Origin: [Mycobacterium] vasticus
GTDB taxonomy: Bacteria > Actinomycetota > Actinomycetes > Mycobacteriales > Mycobacteriaceae
Assembly: GCF_020181595.1 (NCBI RefSeq)
Contig: NZ_CP084028.1
Location: forward strand, 1,005,893 to 1,069,892
Reading direction: 5' to 3'
Length of the DNA stretch: 64,000 bases
Part shown: positions 36,313 to 46,337 of the stretch, piece by piece
Position numbering within the stretch: the stretch's first letter is position 1
Layout of the letters: the number at the start of each line of letters is the position of its first letter
Notes under the pieces: model-generated
The model's input: only the letters and a program-made list of their open reading frames with translations
What the model was told of the DNA's origin: nothing
Databases searched by the model: none
Program-made: the position numbers and the translations under genes

Positions 36313-39300
36313 ATGACGGTAACTACATGTCAGGCGTGCGGCATCGAACCACTGGAGAATGCGCGGTTCTGCCATTCCTGTGGTTCGCCGATCACTGCGG
36401 CGACCCGACCGGCCGAATACAAGCAGGCGACGGTGTTGTTCGCCGATGTGGTGCATTCGATGGACATCGCATCGGCGGTGGGTGCCGAACGGTTGCGCGA
36501 GATCATGGCGCAGTTGTTCGACCACTGTGCGGCGGTGGTGCGACGCTATGGCGGCACCGTGGACAAGTTCACCGGCGACGGGATCATGGCGGTGTTCGGT
36601 GCGCCGGTGTCGTTGGAGGACCATGCGTTCCGGGCCTGTCTGGCGGCCCTGGAGATTCAACGTGAGAGCACTGGTGATGGGCTGCAACTGCGAGTCGGCC
36701 TGAACTCCGGCGAGGTGGTCGCCGGCGAGATCGGTTCCGGGCCGGGGAGTTACACAACGATCGGTGCCCAGGTCGGTCTGGCGCAACGGATGGAGTCGGT
36801 GGCGCCCCCGGGCGGGGTGATGCTCAGCGAGGCGACCGCGCGACTGGTCGAGGGCCGGGTGGTGCTGGCGGCGCCGGAACTGGTGCGCATCAAGGGCGCC
36901 GTCGAGCCCGTGCCGGCGCGTCGGTTGCTACGCGCTGAAGCCCACGACGGGGCCCGCGGGCGCACGGACGCGAGCCTGGTGGGCCGCCGCTGGGAACTGG
37001 CCGCTGTGACGGCGATCCTGGAGCGGGCCATCGAGGGCCACGGTGGCGTCGTCGCCGTTGTGGCACCACCGGGGATCGGCAAGAGCCGACTGGTGCGCGA
37101 GATCTCCGCGGCGGCGACTGAACGTGGTGTCCCGGTGTACTCCAGCTTTTGCGAGTCCCACGCCAGCGACATCCCGTTTCATGTGGTGGAGGCGCTGCTG
37201 CGCACCGCCACCGGGGTGGCCGATCTCGACCCCGCCGCGGCCCGGGCGCAGATACGGGCCCGGGTTCCCGGCGCCGACGCGCAGGACTTGCTGTTGTTCG
37301 ACGATCTGATCGGCATTGCCGATCCCGCCGTGGAACCGCCCCGCATCGATCCCGACGCGCGGCGGCGACGGTTGACCGCGTTGGTCAATGCGGTCACGCT
37401 GGCCCGGACCACTTCGGAGGTCTATGTCATCGAGGACGCGCATTGGATCGACGAGGTCAGTGAATCCATGCTGGCCGACTTCATGGCCGTGATTCCGCAA
37501 ACCCGATCCCTGGTGGTGATCACCTATCGGCCCGAGTATCAGGGCGGGTTGACGCGTATAGCCGGTGCTCACACGATTACCCTTGCGCCGCTGAGCGATT
37601 CGGAATCTGCGGCCCTGATCGCCGAGTTGCTGGGTACGGACTCGTCGGTGACGGCGCTGTCCGGGCAGGTTGTCGGCAGGGCGGCCGGGAACCCGTTCTT
37701 CGCTCAGGAGATGGTTCGGGATCTGGCCGAACGCGGTGTGCTGCACGGCAAGCGAGGGGGGTATCTGCTTGCCGGAGCGACCGATCAGGTCAGCGTTCCA
37801 GCCACCCTGCAGGCCACCATCGCGGCCCGTATCGACCGGCTGGAGCCGGCCGCCAAACGCACGTTGTGTGCCGCGGCGGTGATCGGGTCCCGGTTCGGCG
37901 CCGAACTGTTGGTCGAGTTGGGCATTGATCCGGTGTTCGACGAGCTTGCCCGCGCCGAGTTGATCGATCAGGTCAGGTTCACCCCGTATCCGGAGTACGC
38001 CTTCCATCACCCGTTGATCCGCGCGGTGGCCTACGAATCGCAGCTGAAGGCCGATCGTGCTGCGCTGCATCGGCGGTTGGCCGCGGCCATCGAAGGTCGC
38101 GATCCCGCAGCGGCCGACGCGAACGCCGCGCTGATCGGCGAGCATTTGGAAGCCGCGGGAGAGTTGCGGGCCGCGTATGCCTGGCACATGCGCGCCGGCG
38201 CCTGGTCCACCAACCGCAATATCGCTGCCGCTCAGGTGAGTTGGGAGCGCGCCCGGCAGCTCGCCGATGCGTTGCCTGACGGCGAGGCAGATCTGCTGGC
38301 GATACGGATCGCCCCTCGCACGCTGATCTGTGCCCACGGATTCCGGGCGAATATCACGATCGCCGGAGAAAGGTTCGATGAACTGCAGGGGCTGTGTGCG
38401 GCTGCCGGTGACAAGGCGTCGATAGCGGTCGCGATGACCGGGCTGATCGCCGAGCACATGTTTCACGGCCGGGTGTCGGCGGCATCAAGGCAGGCCTCCG
38501 AACAGCGGACGCGAATCGAGTCGATCGGTGACCCGACACTGACAGTCGGGCTGTCTTTCGGACTGAGCGGAAGCAAGATCAGCACCGGGGAGGCGGGGGA
38601 AGTGCTGCAGTGGTCGCAATACGTGATCGACCTCGCTGACGGCGACCCCCGGAAAGGGAATTTCATTGTCGGGTCCCCGCTGGCCCTGGCCTTGGCTGCC
38701 AGGGGCTTCGCCCGAAGCACGCTGGGGCGTACCGGATGGCGAGAGGACTTCAGTCGGGCGACCGCCATGGCTGCCAGCACCGACCCACTGTCGTATGCCA
38801 TCTGTGTGGCTTGGACATACGGCATCGCGATTGCGTCGGGAGTGCTGCTACCCGATCGCCACATGATCCAGGAAATCGAAGACGCGGTGCGCATCGCCGA
38901 GCGGTCGGCCGACGATATTTCTGTTGGCTTCGCGATGTACGCATTGGGCGTGGCCATGCTGCACCAGGATCCACCGGCGAACGAGCGCGCTGTGGAGCTG
39001 TTCGGACGAATCCGTGACATGTGCGTGCGCGGTCGGTTCTATTCATCGGAGATTGCCTCGATCGATGCCTGGATCACGGTTGCAATGGTCAGGCGGGGAG
39101 CTCTCGATCGTGCGGTGGCCGTGGCACGGAACGCCCTGAACCAACATTATCGTTCGGGTCAGCTGGGCTATTGCGTATTCGGTACGCAGGTCCTGGCCGA
39201 GATGCTGCTCGAACGCGGACACGACGACGACCTGGACGAAGCCCAGGCGATCATCGACCGGCTGGTCGCGGCTCCGCTGAGTGACGACTACGTTCTGCGG

Positions 39301-39447
39301 GATCTCATCCTGTTGCGATTGCGTGCCCTGTTGGCCCGGGCTCGCGGTGACGACGCCGCTTACCGGGATTTCGCGGCCCGATACCGCGCCATGGCCAACC
39401 ATCTGGGCTTCGAGGGCCACATGGCGCTGGCGGAGACGATGAATTGA
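36313..39447 (+). CDS. Zinc-ribbon / class III cyclase-like / AAA-STAND ATPase protein, paralogue 1
   Basis: 1044-aa multidomain signalling protein. The N-terminal zinc ribbon has Cys6-x2-Cys9 and Cys20-x2-Cys23. The class III nucleotide-cyclase homology domain (about 35-205) has metal Asp45 and Asp89, base-selecting Lys85 and Thr148, and Arg159, but Gly155 replaces the transition-state Asn. The AAA/STAND ATPase has Walker A 'APPGIGKSRL' at about 251-260 and Walker B 'VYVIEDAHWID' near 370. The C-terminal half is a long helical TPR-like solenoid. No HTH. Probably a nucleotide-dependent sensor scaffold; cyclase activity is doubtful. It starts a cluster of three paralogues. The start is fixed by the shared leader. 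Confidence 0.88.
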   Translation: MTVTTCQACGIEPLENARFCHSCGSPITAATRPAEYKQATVLFADVVHSMDIASAVGAERLREIMAQLFDHCAAVVRRYGGTVDKFTGDGIMAVFGAPVSLEDHAFRACLAALEIQRESTGDGLQLRVGLNSGEVVAGEIGSGPGSYTTIGAQVGLAQRMESVAPPGGVMLSEATARLVEGRVVLAAPELVRIKGAVEPVPARRLLRAEAHDGARGRTDASLVGRRWELAAVTAILERAIEGHGGVVAVVAPPGIGKSRLVREISAAATERGVPVYSSFCESHASDIPFHVVEALLRTATGVADLDPAAARAQIRARVPGADAQDLLLFDDLIGIADPAVEPPRIDPDARRRRLTALVNAVTLARTTSEVYVIEDAHWIDEVSESMLADFMAVIPQTRSLVVITYRPEYQGGLTRIAGAHTITLAPLSDSESAALIAELLGTDSSVTALSGQVVGRAAGNPFFAQEMVRDLAERGVLHGKRGGYLLAGATDQVSVPATLQATIAARIDRLEPAAKRTLCAAAVIGSRFGAELLVELGIDPVFDELARAELIDQVRFTPYPEYAFHHPLIRAVAYESQLKADRAALHRRLAAAIEGRDPAAADANAALIGEHLEAAGELRAAYAWHMRAGAWSTNRNIAAAQVSWERARQLADALPDGEADLLAIRIAPRTLICAHGFRANITIAGERFDELQGLCAAAGDKASIAVAMTGLIAEHMFHGRVSAASRQASEQRTRIESIGDPTLTVGLSFGLSGSKISTGEAGEVLQWSQYVIDLADGDPRKGNFIVGSPLALALAARGFARSTLGRTGWREDFSRATAMAASTDPLSYAICVAWTYGIAIASGVLLPDRHMIQEIEDAVRIAERSADDISVGFAMYALGVAMLHQDPPANERAVELFGRIRDMCVRGRFYSSEIASIDAWITVAMVRRGALDRAVAVARNALNQHYRSGQLGYCVFGTQVLAEMLLERGHDDDLDEAQAIIDRLVAAPLSDDYVLRDLILLRLRALLARARGDDAAYRDFAARYRAMANHLGFEGHMALAETMN

Positions 39448-39542
39448 GGGCGAATTCATCACTTGCGGTATGGCTGACGCCGTCGCTGGCGCCGCCACTG
39501 TGAAAATTACGTAACAAATGCTCAGGTAGTAACGGAAAAGAA

Positions 39543-39578
39543 TATTCTTGGCCGAGCGATTGAGGTTTACGGATCGGC
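39543..39578 (+). promoter_or_regulatory. Shared promoter/leader 2: TATTCT plus 5' hairpin
   Basis: The -10 TATTCT is at 39543-39548, 40 nt before the ATG (39 nt for paralogue 1). GCCGAGC (39551-39557) pairs with GATCGGC (39572-39578) with one mismatch. The words GGTAG and CGGA(G/A)AAG upstream of the -10 are also shared with leader 1. Confidence 0.5.
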
Positions 39579-39587
39579 GGCGTCGGG

Positions 39588-42500
39588 ATGAGCACGTCAA
39601 CATCGTGCCGTAAGTGCGGCACGGATCTACTGGTGAACGCGCAGTTCTGCCACTCCTGCGGTTCGCCGATCGCGGTTGCCACAACACCGGCCGAGTTCAA
39701 GCAGGTGACGGTGTTGTTCGCCGATGTGGTGCATTCGATGGACCTCGCGGCGGCGGTCGGTGCGGAGCGGTTGCGCGAGATCATGGGCGCGCTCTTCGGC
39801 CGCTGTGCTGCGGTGGTGCGGCGCTACGACGGGGTGGTGGAGAAGTTCATCGGGGATGCCGTTATGGCGGTGTTCGGTGTACCGGTGGCATTGGAGGACC
39901 ACGCGTTACGGGCATGCCTGGCGGCCCTGGACATCCAACAGCAGGCACAACAGCTGGCGGCTGAAGTGGCTCGCGTCGACGGCGTCAGCCTGGAGCTTCG
40001 GGTGGGGCTGAACTCCGGTCAGGTGGTCGCCGGTGACCTCGGATCCGATCCGTTGAGCTACACCGCGATCGGCGAGCAGGTCGGGTTGGCGCAGCGAATG
40101 GAGTCGGTGGCGCCGCCGGGCGGGGTGGTGCTCAGCCAATCGACCGTCCGCTTGGTCGAAGACGTTGCCGTACTGGGCGAGCCGGTGGTAGTCCAGTTCA
40201 AGGGTGCCGGCGCGCAAGTGCCCGTGTGTCGACTTCTGGCGGTGTCCCCGGAACGTCGGCATGTGCCGCGGCAGGATCCGACACTGGTGGGTCGTGCCTG
40301 GGAGATGGCTGCGCTCAAGGGAATCCTGGATGAGTCGATCGCCGGAACCGGCTGCATAGTGGGTGTGGCCGGACCTCCCGGCATCGGCAAGAGCCGGATC
40401 GTCCGTGAGGTCGGCGTGCTGGCGCGGAGCCACGGCGTCGAGGTATTCGCCGCCTACTGCGAGTCCCACGCACGAGAAATCCCGTTATACGCGGCGACTT
40501 CGTTGCTGCGCAGCGCACTCGGGATAGACAATCTCGACGACGAGTCGGCGCGCGCTCGGATCGAGGAACACGCACCAGGCGCAGATCCTGAGGATCTGCT
40601 ACTGCTTGAGGATCTGCTCGGGGTTCGCGGTACCGGTATCGAGTTGCCCGCGATCGACCCCGACGCCCGGCGACGCCGGGTGACGCGGTTGGTCAACGCC
40701 ATGTCGCTGGCGCGCACCACGCCGGCGGTCTATGTGATCGAGGACGCGCATTGGATCGACGAGGTCAGCGATGTGTTGCTGGCGGATCTACTCCTTGTGA
40801 CGCGGCAAACCCCCTCGCTGGTGCTGGTCACCTACCGGCCCGAATATCACGGGGCGCTGGCCAGAACGGTCAGTTCGCAGGCGATCACGCTAGGGCCTCT
40901 GAACGCGTCGCAGACGGCCATGCTCGCTGCCGAACTGATCGGTCCAGACCCGTCGACGGCGGGGCTGTGCAGGCGGGTCGTAGAGCGGGCAGCCGGGAAT
41001 CCGCTTTTCGCCGAGGAGATGGTGCGAGACCTGGCCGAGCGCGCGGTGCTGACCGGATCACGTGGCCGATATGTGTGCGCGGTCGATGATGCCGAGCTCG
41101 TGGTGCCGGCAACTGTGCAGGCCACCATCGCCTCGCGCATCGACCGACTCGACCCGGTGGTCAAACGGACTTTGCAAGCCGCTGCGGTGATCGGGTTGCG
41201 GTTCGACTCCGAGCAGCTGGCCTTGCTCGACGACGTGGCGCAGATCGAGCCACTGCTGGAGGCGGAACTCATTGATCAGGTGCGTATCGCCCCGCATGCC
41301 GAGTACGCGTTCCATCACCCGCTGGTCCGGATCGTGGCGTATGAATCACAGTTGAAGTCGCAGCGCGCCATGCTGCATAGGCGCCTTGCCGCCGCGATAG
41401 AGCAACACCACCCGGGTGCGCTCGATGAGAACGCGGCGATGATCGCCGAGCATCTTGAGGCGGCCGAGGACCTACCCGCCGCGTTCGGCTGGCACATGCG
41501 TGCCGGGGCCTGGGCGCGGGATCTTGACATCCGTGCCGCGCGCGTCAGCTGGGATTGCGCCCGTGTGGTGGCCGACCGATTGCCGATGAACGATCCTGAC
41601 CGTATACCGATGCGGATCGCCCCACGAACCCTGTTGTGCGGCAGTGCTTGGCGAGTGGGAGGAAGTTCTTCCGATACTGGCTTCGACGAACTGCGCGAGT
41701 TGTGCACGGCTTCTGGTGACCAGGTGTCACTGGCTGTCGGGATGGCCGGCCTGCTGACCGCCATGGCATTTAACTCCCGCTATCAGGAAGTGCCGCAGCT
41801 GACCGCACAACTGGTCGACTTGCTCGAGACCATCGGTGACCCAGACCTGTCGGTAGGGCTGTTGTTCGCGGCGCTGTGGGCCAAACTCGAACCCGGCGAT
41901 GCAGTAGAGGGCTGGGGTCTGGCACAGCGACTGATCGACCTGGCCGAGGGCGATCCGGAGAAGGGCAACCTGCTACTCGGCTCACCTCTGACCGCCGCGA
42001 TAGCGGTTCGGGGCGCTTTCGGAATGCTGCGTGGCTGCCCGGGCTGGGGCGACGACCTCGACGAGGCCGTCGAGATGGCCCGTGCGTGTGACCCCACCAC
42101 TCGCGCCGTCACGGTGATGTTCCAATGCCTGTTGATACCGCAAGGTGCGATCCTGCCCGATGCCACGATGAGGAACAGCGCGGACCTACTGGAGGTGGCG
42201 GAGCAGTCCGGTGATGAATTCGCTTTGGCCGCCGCCCGTCTCGCCCGGGGAATTGCCCTTGCCCACCATCCTGATTCAGATCGGGACCAGGGTGCGGAAC
42301 TGCTGACACTGGCTCGGGAAGCCGCATTAAATCAACGATTCATCGCCAGCCTGGCGCAGGTGGCCGACACCCAGATCGCCCTGCAGATGGCGCAGACGGG
42401 TGACCTCGATGGCGCCATCGATCTGCTACGGAAGGTGGTTCGGACGCTGTTGGAAGACGGTGTCCTTATCTGGTACGTGCCAGCGGCAGTCGGCTTGGTA

Positions 42501-42749
42501 CAACGTTTGCTTGATCGGGCCTCCCCTGGTGACTGCCACGAGGCCGAAGCCATTCTCGACCGCTTCGCTGAGGCGGCGAAGGTGGCCGAATTGGGCTTGC
42601 ACGAGGCCTGGTTGCTGCGCGGCCAGGCGTTGCTGGCGCGGGCTCGGGGCGACGATGCGACCTACCGCGAGTGCGTGGACCGTTACCGCGCCAAAGCGCA
42701 GACGTGTGGTTACGCCGGACACCTGGCGATGGCGGAGGCGATGAGATGA
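39588..42749 (+). CDS. Zinc-ribbon / class III cyclase-like / AAA-STAND ATPase protein, paralogue 2
   Basis: 1053-aa protein with the same layout as its upstream neighbour. The zinc ribbon is Cys7/Cys10 and Cys21/Cys24. The cyclase-like domain has Asp46, Lys86, Asp90, Thr159 and Arg170, again with Gly166 in place of the catalytic Asn. The AAA/STAND module has Walker A 'GPPGIGKSRIVRE' at about 263-275 and 'VYVIEDAHWIDEVS'. A long helical repeat region completes the protein. Residues around the cyclase and ATPase cores are nearly identical to paralogue 1, while the C-terminal solenoid has diverged, as expected if it senses different partners. Its stop overlaps the ATG of the LuxR-type regulator, so the two proteins are made together. 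Confidence 0.88.
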   Translation: MSTSTSCRKCGTDLLVNAQFCHSCGSPIAVATTPAEFKQVTVLFADVVHSMDLAAAVGAERLREIMGALFGRCAAVVRRYDGVVEKFIGDAVMAVFGVPVALEDHALRACLAALDIQQQAQQLAAEVARVDGVSLELRVGLNSGQVVAGDLGSDPLSYTAIGEQVGLAQRMESVAPPGGVVLSQSTVRLVEDVAVLGEPVVVQFKGAGAQVPVCRLLAVSPERRHVPRQDPTLVGRAWEMAALKGILDESIAGTGCIVGVAGPPGIGKSRIVREVGVLARSHGVEVFAAYCESHAREIPLYAATSLLRSALGIDNLDDESARARIEEHAPGADPEDLLLLEDLLGVRGTGIELPAIDPDARRRRVTRLVNAMSLARTTPAVYVIEDAHWIDEVSDVLLADLLLVTRQTPSLVLVTYRPEYHGALARTVSSQAITLGPLNASQTAMLAAELIGPDPSTAGLCRRVVERAAGNPLFAEEMVRDLAERAVLTGSRGRYVCAVDDAELVVPATVQATIASRIDRLDPVVKRTLQAAAVIGLRFDSEQLALLDDVAQIEPLLEAELIDQVRIAPHAEYAFHHPLVRIVAYESQLKSQRAMLHRRLAAAIEQHHPGALDENAAMIAEHLEAAEDLPAAFGWHMRAGAWARDLDIRAARVSWDCARVVADRLPMNDPDRIPMRIAPRTLLCGSAWRVGGSSSDTGFDELRELCTASGDQVSLAVGMAGLLTAMAFNSRYQEVPQLTAQLVDLLETIGDPDLSVGLLFAALWAKLEPGDAVEGWGLAQRLIDLAEGDPEKGNLLLGSPLTAAIAVRGAFGMLRGCPGWGDDLDEAVEMARACDPTTRAVTVMFQCLLIPQGAILPDATMRNSADLLEVAEQSGDEFALAAARLARGIALAHHPDSDRDQGAELLTLAREAALNQRFIASLAQVADTQIALQMAQTGDLDGAIDLLRKVVRTLLEDGVLIWYVPAAVGLVQRLLDRASPGDCHEAEAILDRFAEAAKVAELGLHEAWLLRGQALLARARGDDATYRECVDRYRAKAQTCGYAGHLAMAEAMR

Positions 42750-45367
42750 GCGACGCACGCTTGTCGTGGCCCCTGGTCGGCCGCGCAGAAGAGATGCAGA
42801 TCTTGCAAACGGCCATTGCGGCATCGGATGTCTCCGGGGCCGTGGTGTGGGGTGCGGCGGGGGTGGGAAAGAGCCGGATCGTCCGGGATGTGCTGGCGGC
42901 CGCCGAATCGCAGGGCCACGACGTGCGATGGGCGGTCTGCACCTCCTCGGCACGCAGCGTTCCGCTCGGCGCTTTCTCAACCTGGGCGCCCACGGGTGTC
43001 ACCGACACCACTGCCCTGCTGCAAGGGGTGATCGAATCGCTGACGGTCGCGCCGTCGGGCACCGCGATGCTCGGTGTCGACGACGTGCATCTGATCGACG
43101 ACCTGTCGGCATTCGTGGTGAACCAGATCGTTCAACGCGGCTTGGCGAAGGTGATTCTCACCGTCCGTGACGACCAGGCGATACCGGATGCGGCACATGA
43201 GATTTGGCGAGCAGGACGGTTCGAGCGACTCGATTTGCAGACGCTGTCACTCGATGAGACCTCCGAGTTGATGTCGGCGGCCCTGGCCGGCCCGGTGGAT
43301 ACCGATGCGGTTCAACGACTGTGGAAGTTGACCCGCGGCAACGCGCTATATCTACGCAACATCGTCGAACACGAGATCGCCGACGGCAGAATCGTGCAAC
43401 GAGGCGGGGCCTGGCGCTGGATCGGGGATCCGATCATCGCGCCCAGCCTCACCGAGCTCATCGAATCCCGTATCGGCTCTCTGCCGGGGCCGGTCAGTGA
43501 TGTACTCGATGTGCTGGCCGTCGGAGAGCCGATCGAACTGGCGGCACTGATGCGGATCACCGATCCGGTCGCGGTGGAACAGGCCGACACTCGCGGCCTG
43601 ATAACTCTCGACCCCGTCGACGGCGGTACGCAGGTGCGGGTTGCGCATCCGCTGTACGGGGAGGTCCGTCGTAGACGGGCGGTGCCCACCCGGCTACGAC
43701 GGTTACGTGGGTTGGTTGCCGCAGAACTCGCGGGATCCGAAGACCGCGACGACATCGCCGCGCTGGTGCGTCGTGCGGCGTTGAGTGTTGAGTCGGACCT
43801 CGCGCCCGACGCCGACCTGTTCGCCAGGGCTGCTCACGGTGCGGTCTGGCTGGCGGATCTGGTGCTGGCCGACCGCCTCGGGCGGGCGGCCATCCGTGCC
43901 GGAGCCGGCCCGGATTCGAGTTTCATTCGGGCACACGCACTGTCGTGGCTGGGCCGTGGCGAGGAGGCCGACGCGGTACTGGCTAAGGTCGCAACAACGG
44001 ACCTGACCGATGTCGACCGCGCCAGGCTGGCTTTTCTGCGGGCCAGCAACATGCTCTGGGGTCTTGGCGAGCCCGCACGTGCCAGGCAGATCATCGACGA
44101 TGCCACATGCTCGGTATCGGCACCGGCGCGCGACTATGTTGACGCATTTCTGGCGGTGTACTGGTTTGCGACCGACCAGCTGGATGCAGCCAGGCGAGCC
44201 GCTGAGAATCTAGCCCTGGACGACCTGCCTGCGGTCGTCGGCGCCGAGATCGCCTGGGTGCGCACGGTTATCGCCGCCGATGCGGGGCGGACGGCGGAAG
44301 CCTTAGCGGTCGCGGATGCGGGGTATGCCGTGGCGGCGCGCTCGTTGGATGCCCCACACATGATGTTCAACATCGCCGACGCGCACGTCAGCGCGCTGCT
44401 GCTGGCAGGACAGATAATCGAGGCCGTTGAGGTGGCCGATCGAGTGCGTCGTCAGGCGGCGGAACTGCCGGGCGTAGCACAGTCGCTCGGCGGTGCGGTT
44501 GCTGGACGAGCTGCGCTGGGCGCCGGCCGTATCGACGCTGCGTGTTTCCTGCTGGACCAGGCTGGGGTGAGCTTCTCCGACAGCGGCCACCTCACCGGCT
44601 GGGGATACCGCTATCTGATTCCGCGCATCACTGCGCTGGCGATGCGTGGTTCCGCCGGTGAGGCTGCCGACGGGCTGGACGTGCTCGCTGGACTGAAGCG
44701 CCCATTCCGGTCACTCGACTATGAGCGGAGTCTGGCGCACGCATGGGTGGCCGCCGGACAGGGCGCTGTCAGCGAGGCGATCAGCGTCGTATTGGCGGCA
44801 GCTGAACGCGCCAGGGCCACTGGGCAGTTCGCTGCCGAAGTATTCTGTCTGCAGACCGCGACGCAGTTCGGGGACCGTTCGGGTGGATCGCGGTTACGTG
44901 AACTCGAAGCGATCGTCGAGGGCCCACGCGTTGGTGTCGCCGCCCGGTTCGCCGCCGCACTCCGCGAGGGTGATGGGGCGGAGTTGGTCTCGGTTTCAGA
45001 GGATTTCGAGCGTATCGGCGACCTCGTCGCCGCCGTCGATTCCAGCGCCCAGGCTGCACTGACGTTTCGTCGTCAGGACTTGCGAGGAACCGCGCTGGGA
45101 TGCGCGGCGCGCGCCTCGGCGCTGGCCGAACAATGCGGAGGCGCTGACACGCCGGCACTTCGCCAAGCCGCGGAGCCCTTACCGCTGACCGATCGGGAGT
45201 CCGAGATCGTGATGCTGATCGGGGAGGGCCTGTCGAACCGCGCCGTCGCCGAGCGCCTGGCGCTTTCGGTCCGCACCGTCGAGAGCCACATCTACCGGGC
45301 CATGCTGAAGACCGGGACCTCCAGCCGTGACGAACTCGCCGCCCTGCGGCCTCGGCGCCGGACGTGA
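42746..45367 (+). CDS. LuxR/LAL-type transcriptional regulator with AAA ATPase
   Basis: 873-aa large ATP-binding LuxR-family regulator. The N-terminal ATPase has Walker A GAAGVGKS at residues 36-43 and Walker B 'AMLGVDDVHLIDD' at about 108-120. A helical sensor/repeat region spans about 250-790. The C-terminal LuxR HTH ('PLTDRESEIVMLIGEGLSNRAVAERLALSVRTVESHIYRA') is at about 811-860. It begins inside the stop of paralogue 2 (ATGA), implying stoichiometric co-expression and possibly direct signalling between the cyclase-like protein and this regulator. It is the only DNA-binding protein in the cluster, so it is the best candidate for the shared palindromes at 45412 and 49617. Confidence 0.92.
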   Translation: MSDARLSWPLVGRAEEMQILQTAIAASDVSGAVVWGAAGVGKSRIVRDVLAAAESQGHDVRWAVCTSSARSVPLGAFSTWAPTGVTDTTALLQGVIESLTVAPSGTAMLGVDDVHLIDDLSAFVVNQIVQRGLAKVILTVRDDQAIPDAAHEIWRAGRFERLDLQTLSLDETSELMSAALAGPVDTDAVQRLWKLTRGNALYLRNIVEHEIADGRIVQRGGAWRWIGDPIIAPSLTELIESRIGSLPGPVSDVLDVLAVGEPIELAALMRITDPVAVEQADTRGLITLDPVDGGTQVRVAHPLYGEVRRRRAVPTRLRRLRGLVAAELAGSEDRDDIAALVRRAALSVESDLAPDADLFARAAHGAVWLADLVLADRLGRAAIRAGAGPDSSFIRAHALSWLGRGEEADAVLAKVATTDLTDVDRARLAFLRASNMLWGLGEPARARQIIDDATCSVSAPARDYVDAFLAVYWFATDQLDAARRAAENLALDDLPAVVGAEIAWVRTVIAADAGRTAEALAVADAGYAVAARSLDAPHMMFNIADAHVSALLLAGQIIEAVEVADRVRRQAAELPGVAQSLGGAVAGRAALGAGRIDAACFLLDQAGVSFSDSGHLTGWGYRYLIPRITALAMRGSAGEAADGLDVLAGLKRPFRSLDYERSLAHAWVAAGQGAVSEAISVVLAAAERARATGQFAAEVFCLQTATQFGDRSGGSRLRELEAIVEGPRVGVAARFAAALREGDGAELVSVSEDFERIGDLVAAVDSSAQAALTFRRQDLRGTALGCAARASALAEQCGGADTPALRQAAEPLPLTDRESEIVMLIGEGLSNRAVAERLALSVRTVESHIYRAMLKTGTSSRDELAALRPRRRT

Positions 45368-45405
45368 GGTCCCCCGCTCAGTAGTGCTGTCGTCGAAACC
45401 GGGCG

Positions 45406-45456
45406 AAATTGCAGTGGTCCACCACTGAGGCGCACCCACGGGATATCGGTGACGAT
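45406..45456 (+). promoter_or_regulatory. Operator-like element A: CAGTGG-N4-CCACTG, N21, GTGACGAT
   Basis: AAATTG (45406-45411) runs into the perfect palindrome CAGTGGTCCACCACTG (45412-45427). GTGACGAT follows at 45449-45456, 45 bp before the secreted protein's ATG. The same words with the same 21-bp spacing occur at 49611-49661. Confidence 0.6.
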
Positions 45457-45501
45457 CCTTGGTACGCCAACCGGCGTTTTTCGTGATGACAGGAGATGAT
45501 C

Positions 45502-46011
45502 ATGAACACAACGTCTTGTTCCTCCGTCCCGATGGCGGTGGCGGTGATAGGCGCCTGCCTCGTCGCGATCCCTCCGTCGTTGCCACCGACCGTCTTGTCG
45601 CCCGCGGTTGCGCTGTCGTCCGCCGGAGACCTGATGGTCAGCGACGTGGGTGCGGTCATCGATGCATTGAACGGTGCGGACCCCGGTCCGGCGCTTGCCG
45701 GAGTGCCGGACGAATACTATGACTACTTGGGCGGTTTGGGTGTACCTGCCGAGGACCAAGACGCGGCCCTCAGTGGGCTGATGGCGGGAGTCGCGGCGCT
45801 TGCTCAACTCATCGCGGCGCTTTTCACGAACCCGTTTGCCTGGCTGCAAGACGCTATTGATTGGGTCGTAAATCTTTTCGGCTTCGACATCTTCCCCGAC
45901 GACGCCGCCAGCGCACTGGCGACCGCCGTCCCGGACTTCGACCTCTCCGTTCCGGATGTCGGCATCCCGGACCTCGACCTTTCAAACCTGGTCCCTGACT
46001 TCGGGATATAG
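45502..46011 (+). CDS. Small secreted protein in cyclase cluster
   Basis: 169-aa exported protein of no recognised family. The signal peptide is at about 1-37 (hydrophobic 'MAVAVIGACLVAIPPSL', cleavage near 'AVALSSA'; the Cys in 'GAC' could alternatively be a lipobox). A hydrophobic helical middle ('AALAQLIAALFTNPFAWLQDAIDWVVNLFGFDIF') and an acidic tail built of PDxDLS/PDVGIPD-like repeats ('PDFDLSVPDVGIPDLDLS') follow. ATG 45502 has AGGAG 6 nt upstream; ATG 45496 overlaps that RBS and is rejected. Its upstream region carries the palindrome and GTGACGAT box shared with the 49696 gene, suggesting co-regulation by a cluster-encoded regulator. Confidence 0.75.
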   Translation: MNTTSCSSVPMAVAVIGACLVAIPPSLPPTVLSPAVALSSAGDLMVSDVGAVIDALNGADPGPALAGVPDEYYDYLGGLGVPAEDQDAALSGLMAGVAALAQLIAALFTNPFAWLQDAIDWVVNLFGFDIFPDDAASALATAVPDFDLSVPDVGIPDLDLSNLVPDFGI

Positions 46012-46078
46012 ACGTCACGATCGATGTGTCGTTGCCGCTGGTGCTCGACGGCGCACGGACACAGATAGAAGAGTGACA

Positions 46079-46315
46079 ATGGGTACCGCAGACTTCGACG
46101 GCCTTGGCGACGTGCTGATGAGGATCGCTCCGCACGCGACCGGCCACGCATGGGCAGGGGACGGCACGTTATTGCGTGTCGATTGCGACCGTGGCGTCGA
46201 CTGGGTTGCCACGCACTACGACCTGGGACTGCGGGTCATTTCGCAGGTCAGGGGGTCAGACGAGGAAGTGCACCAAGTAGCGGCCCGCTGGGCGGAAGGC
46301 CAGGAGAACACATGA
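46079..46315 (+). CDS. Hypothetical 78-aa protein
   Basis: Small soluble ORF (MGTADFDGLGDVLMRIAPHATG... ending AEGQENT) with codon usage like its neighbours. An AGAAGAG purine run ends about 5 nt before the ATG; GTG 46073, two codons earlier, is an alternative start. No known domain. It lies between the secreted-protein gene and the convergent paralogue 3, ending 22 bp from the latter's stop. Its reality rests on coding-like third-position GC and a complete small frame. Confidence 0.5.
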   Translation: MGTADFDGLGDVLMRIAPHATGHAWAGDGTLLRVDCDRGVDWVATHYDLGLRVISQVRGSDEEVHQVAARWAEGQENT

Positions 46316-46337
46316 CCTCGCGAAACCGCGATCGCCG

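Noticed and set aside
36928..38466. 512-codon minus-strand open frame
   Set aside because: Antisense to paralogue 1; high Arg/Gly/Gln content, no motif.
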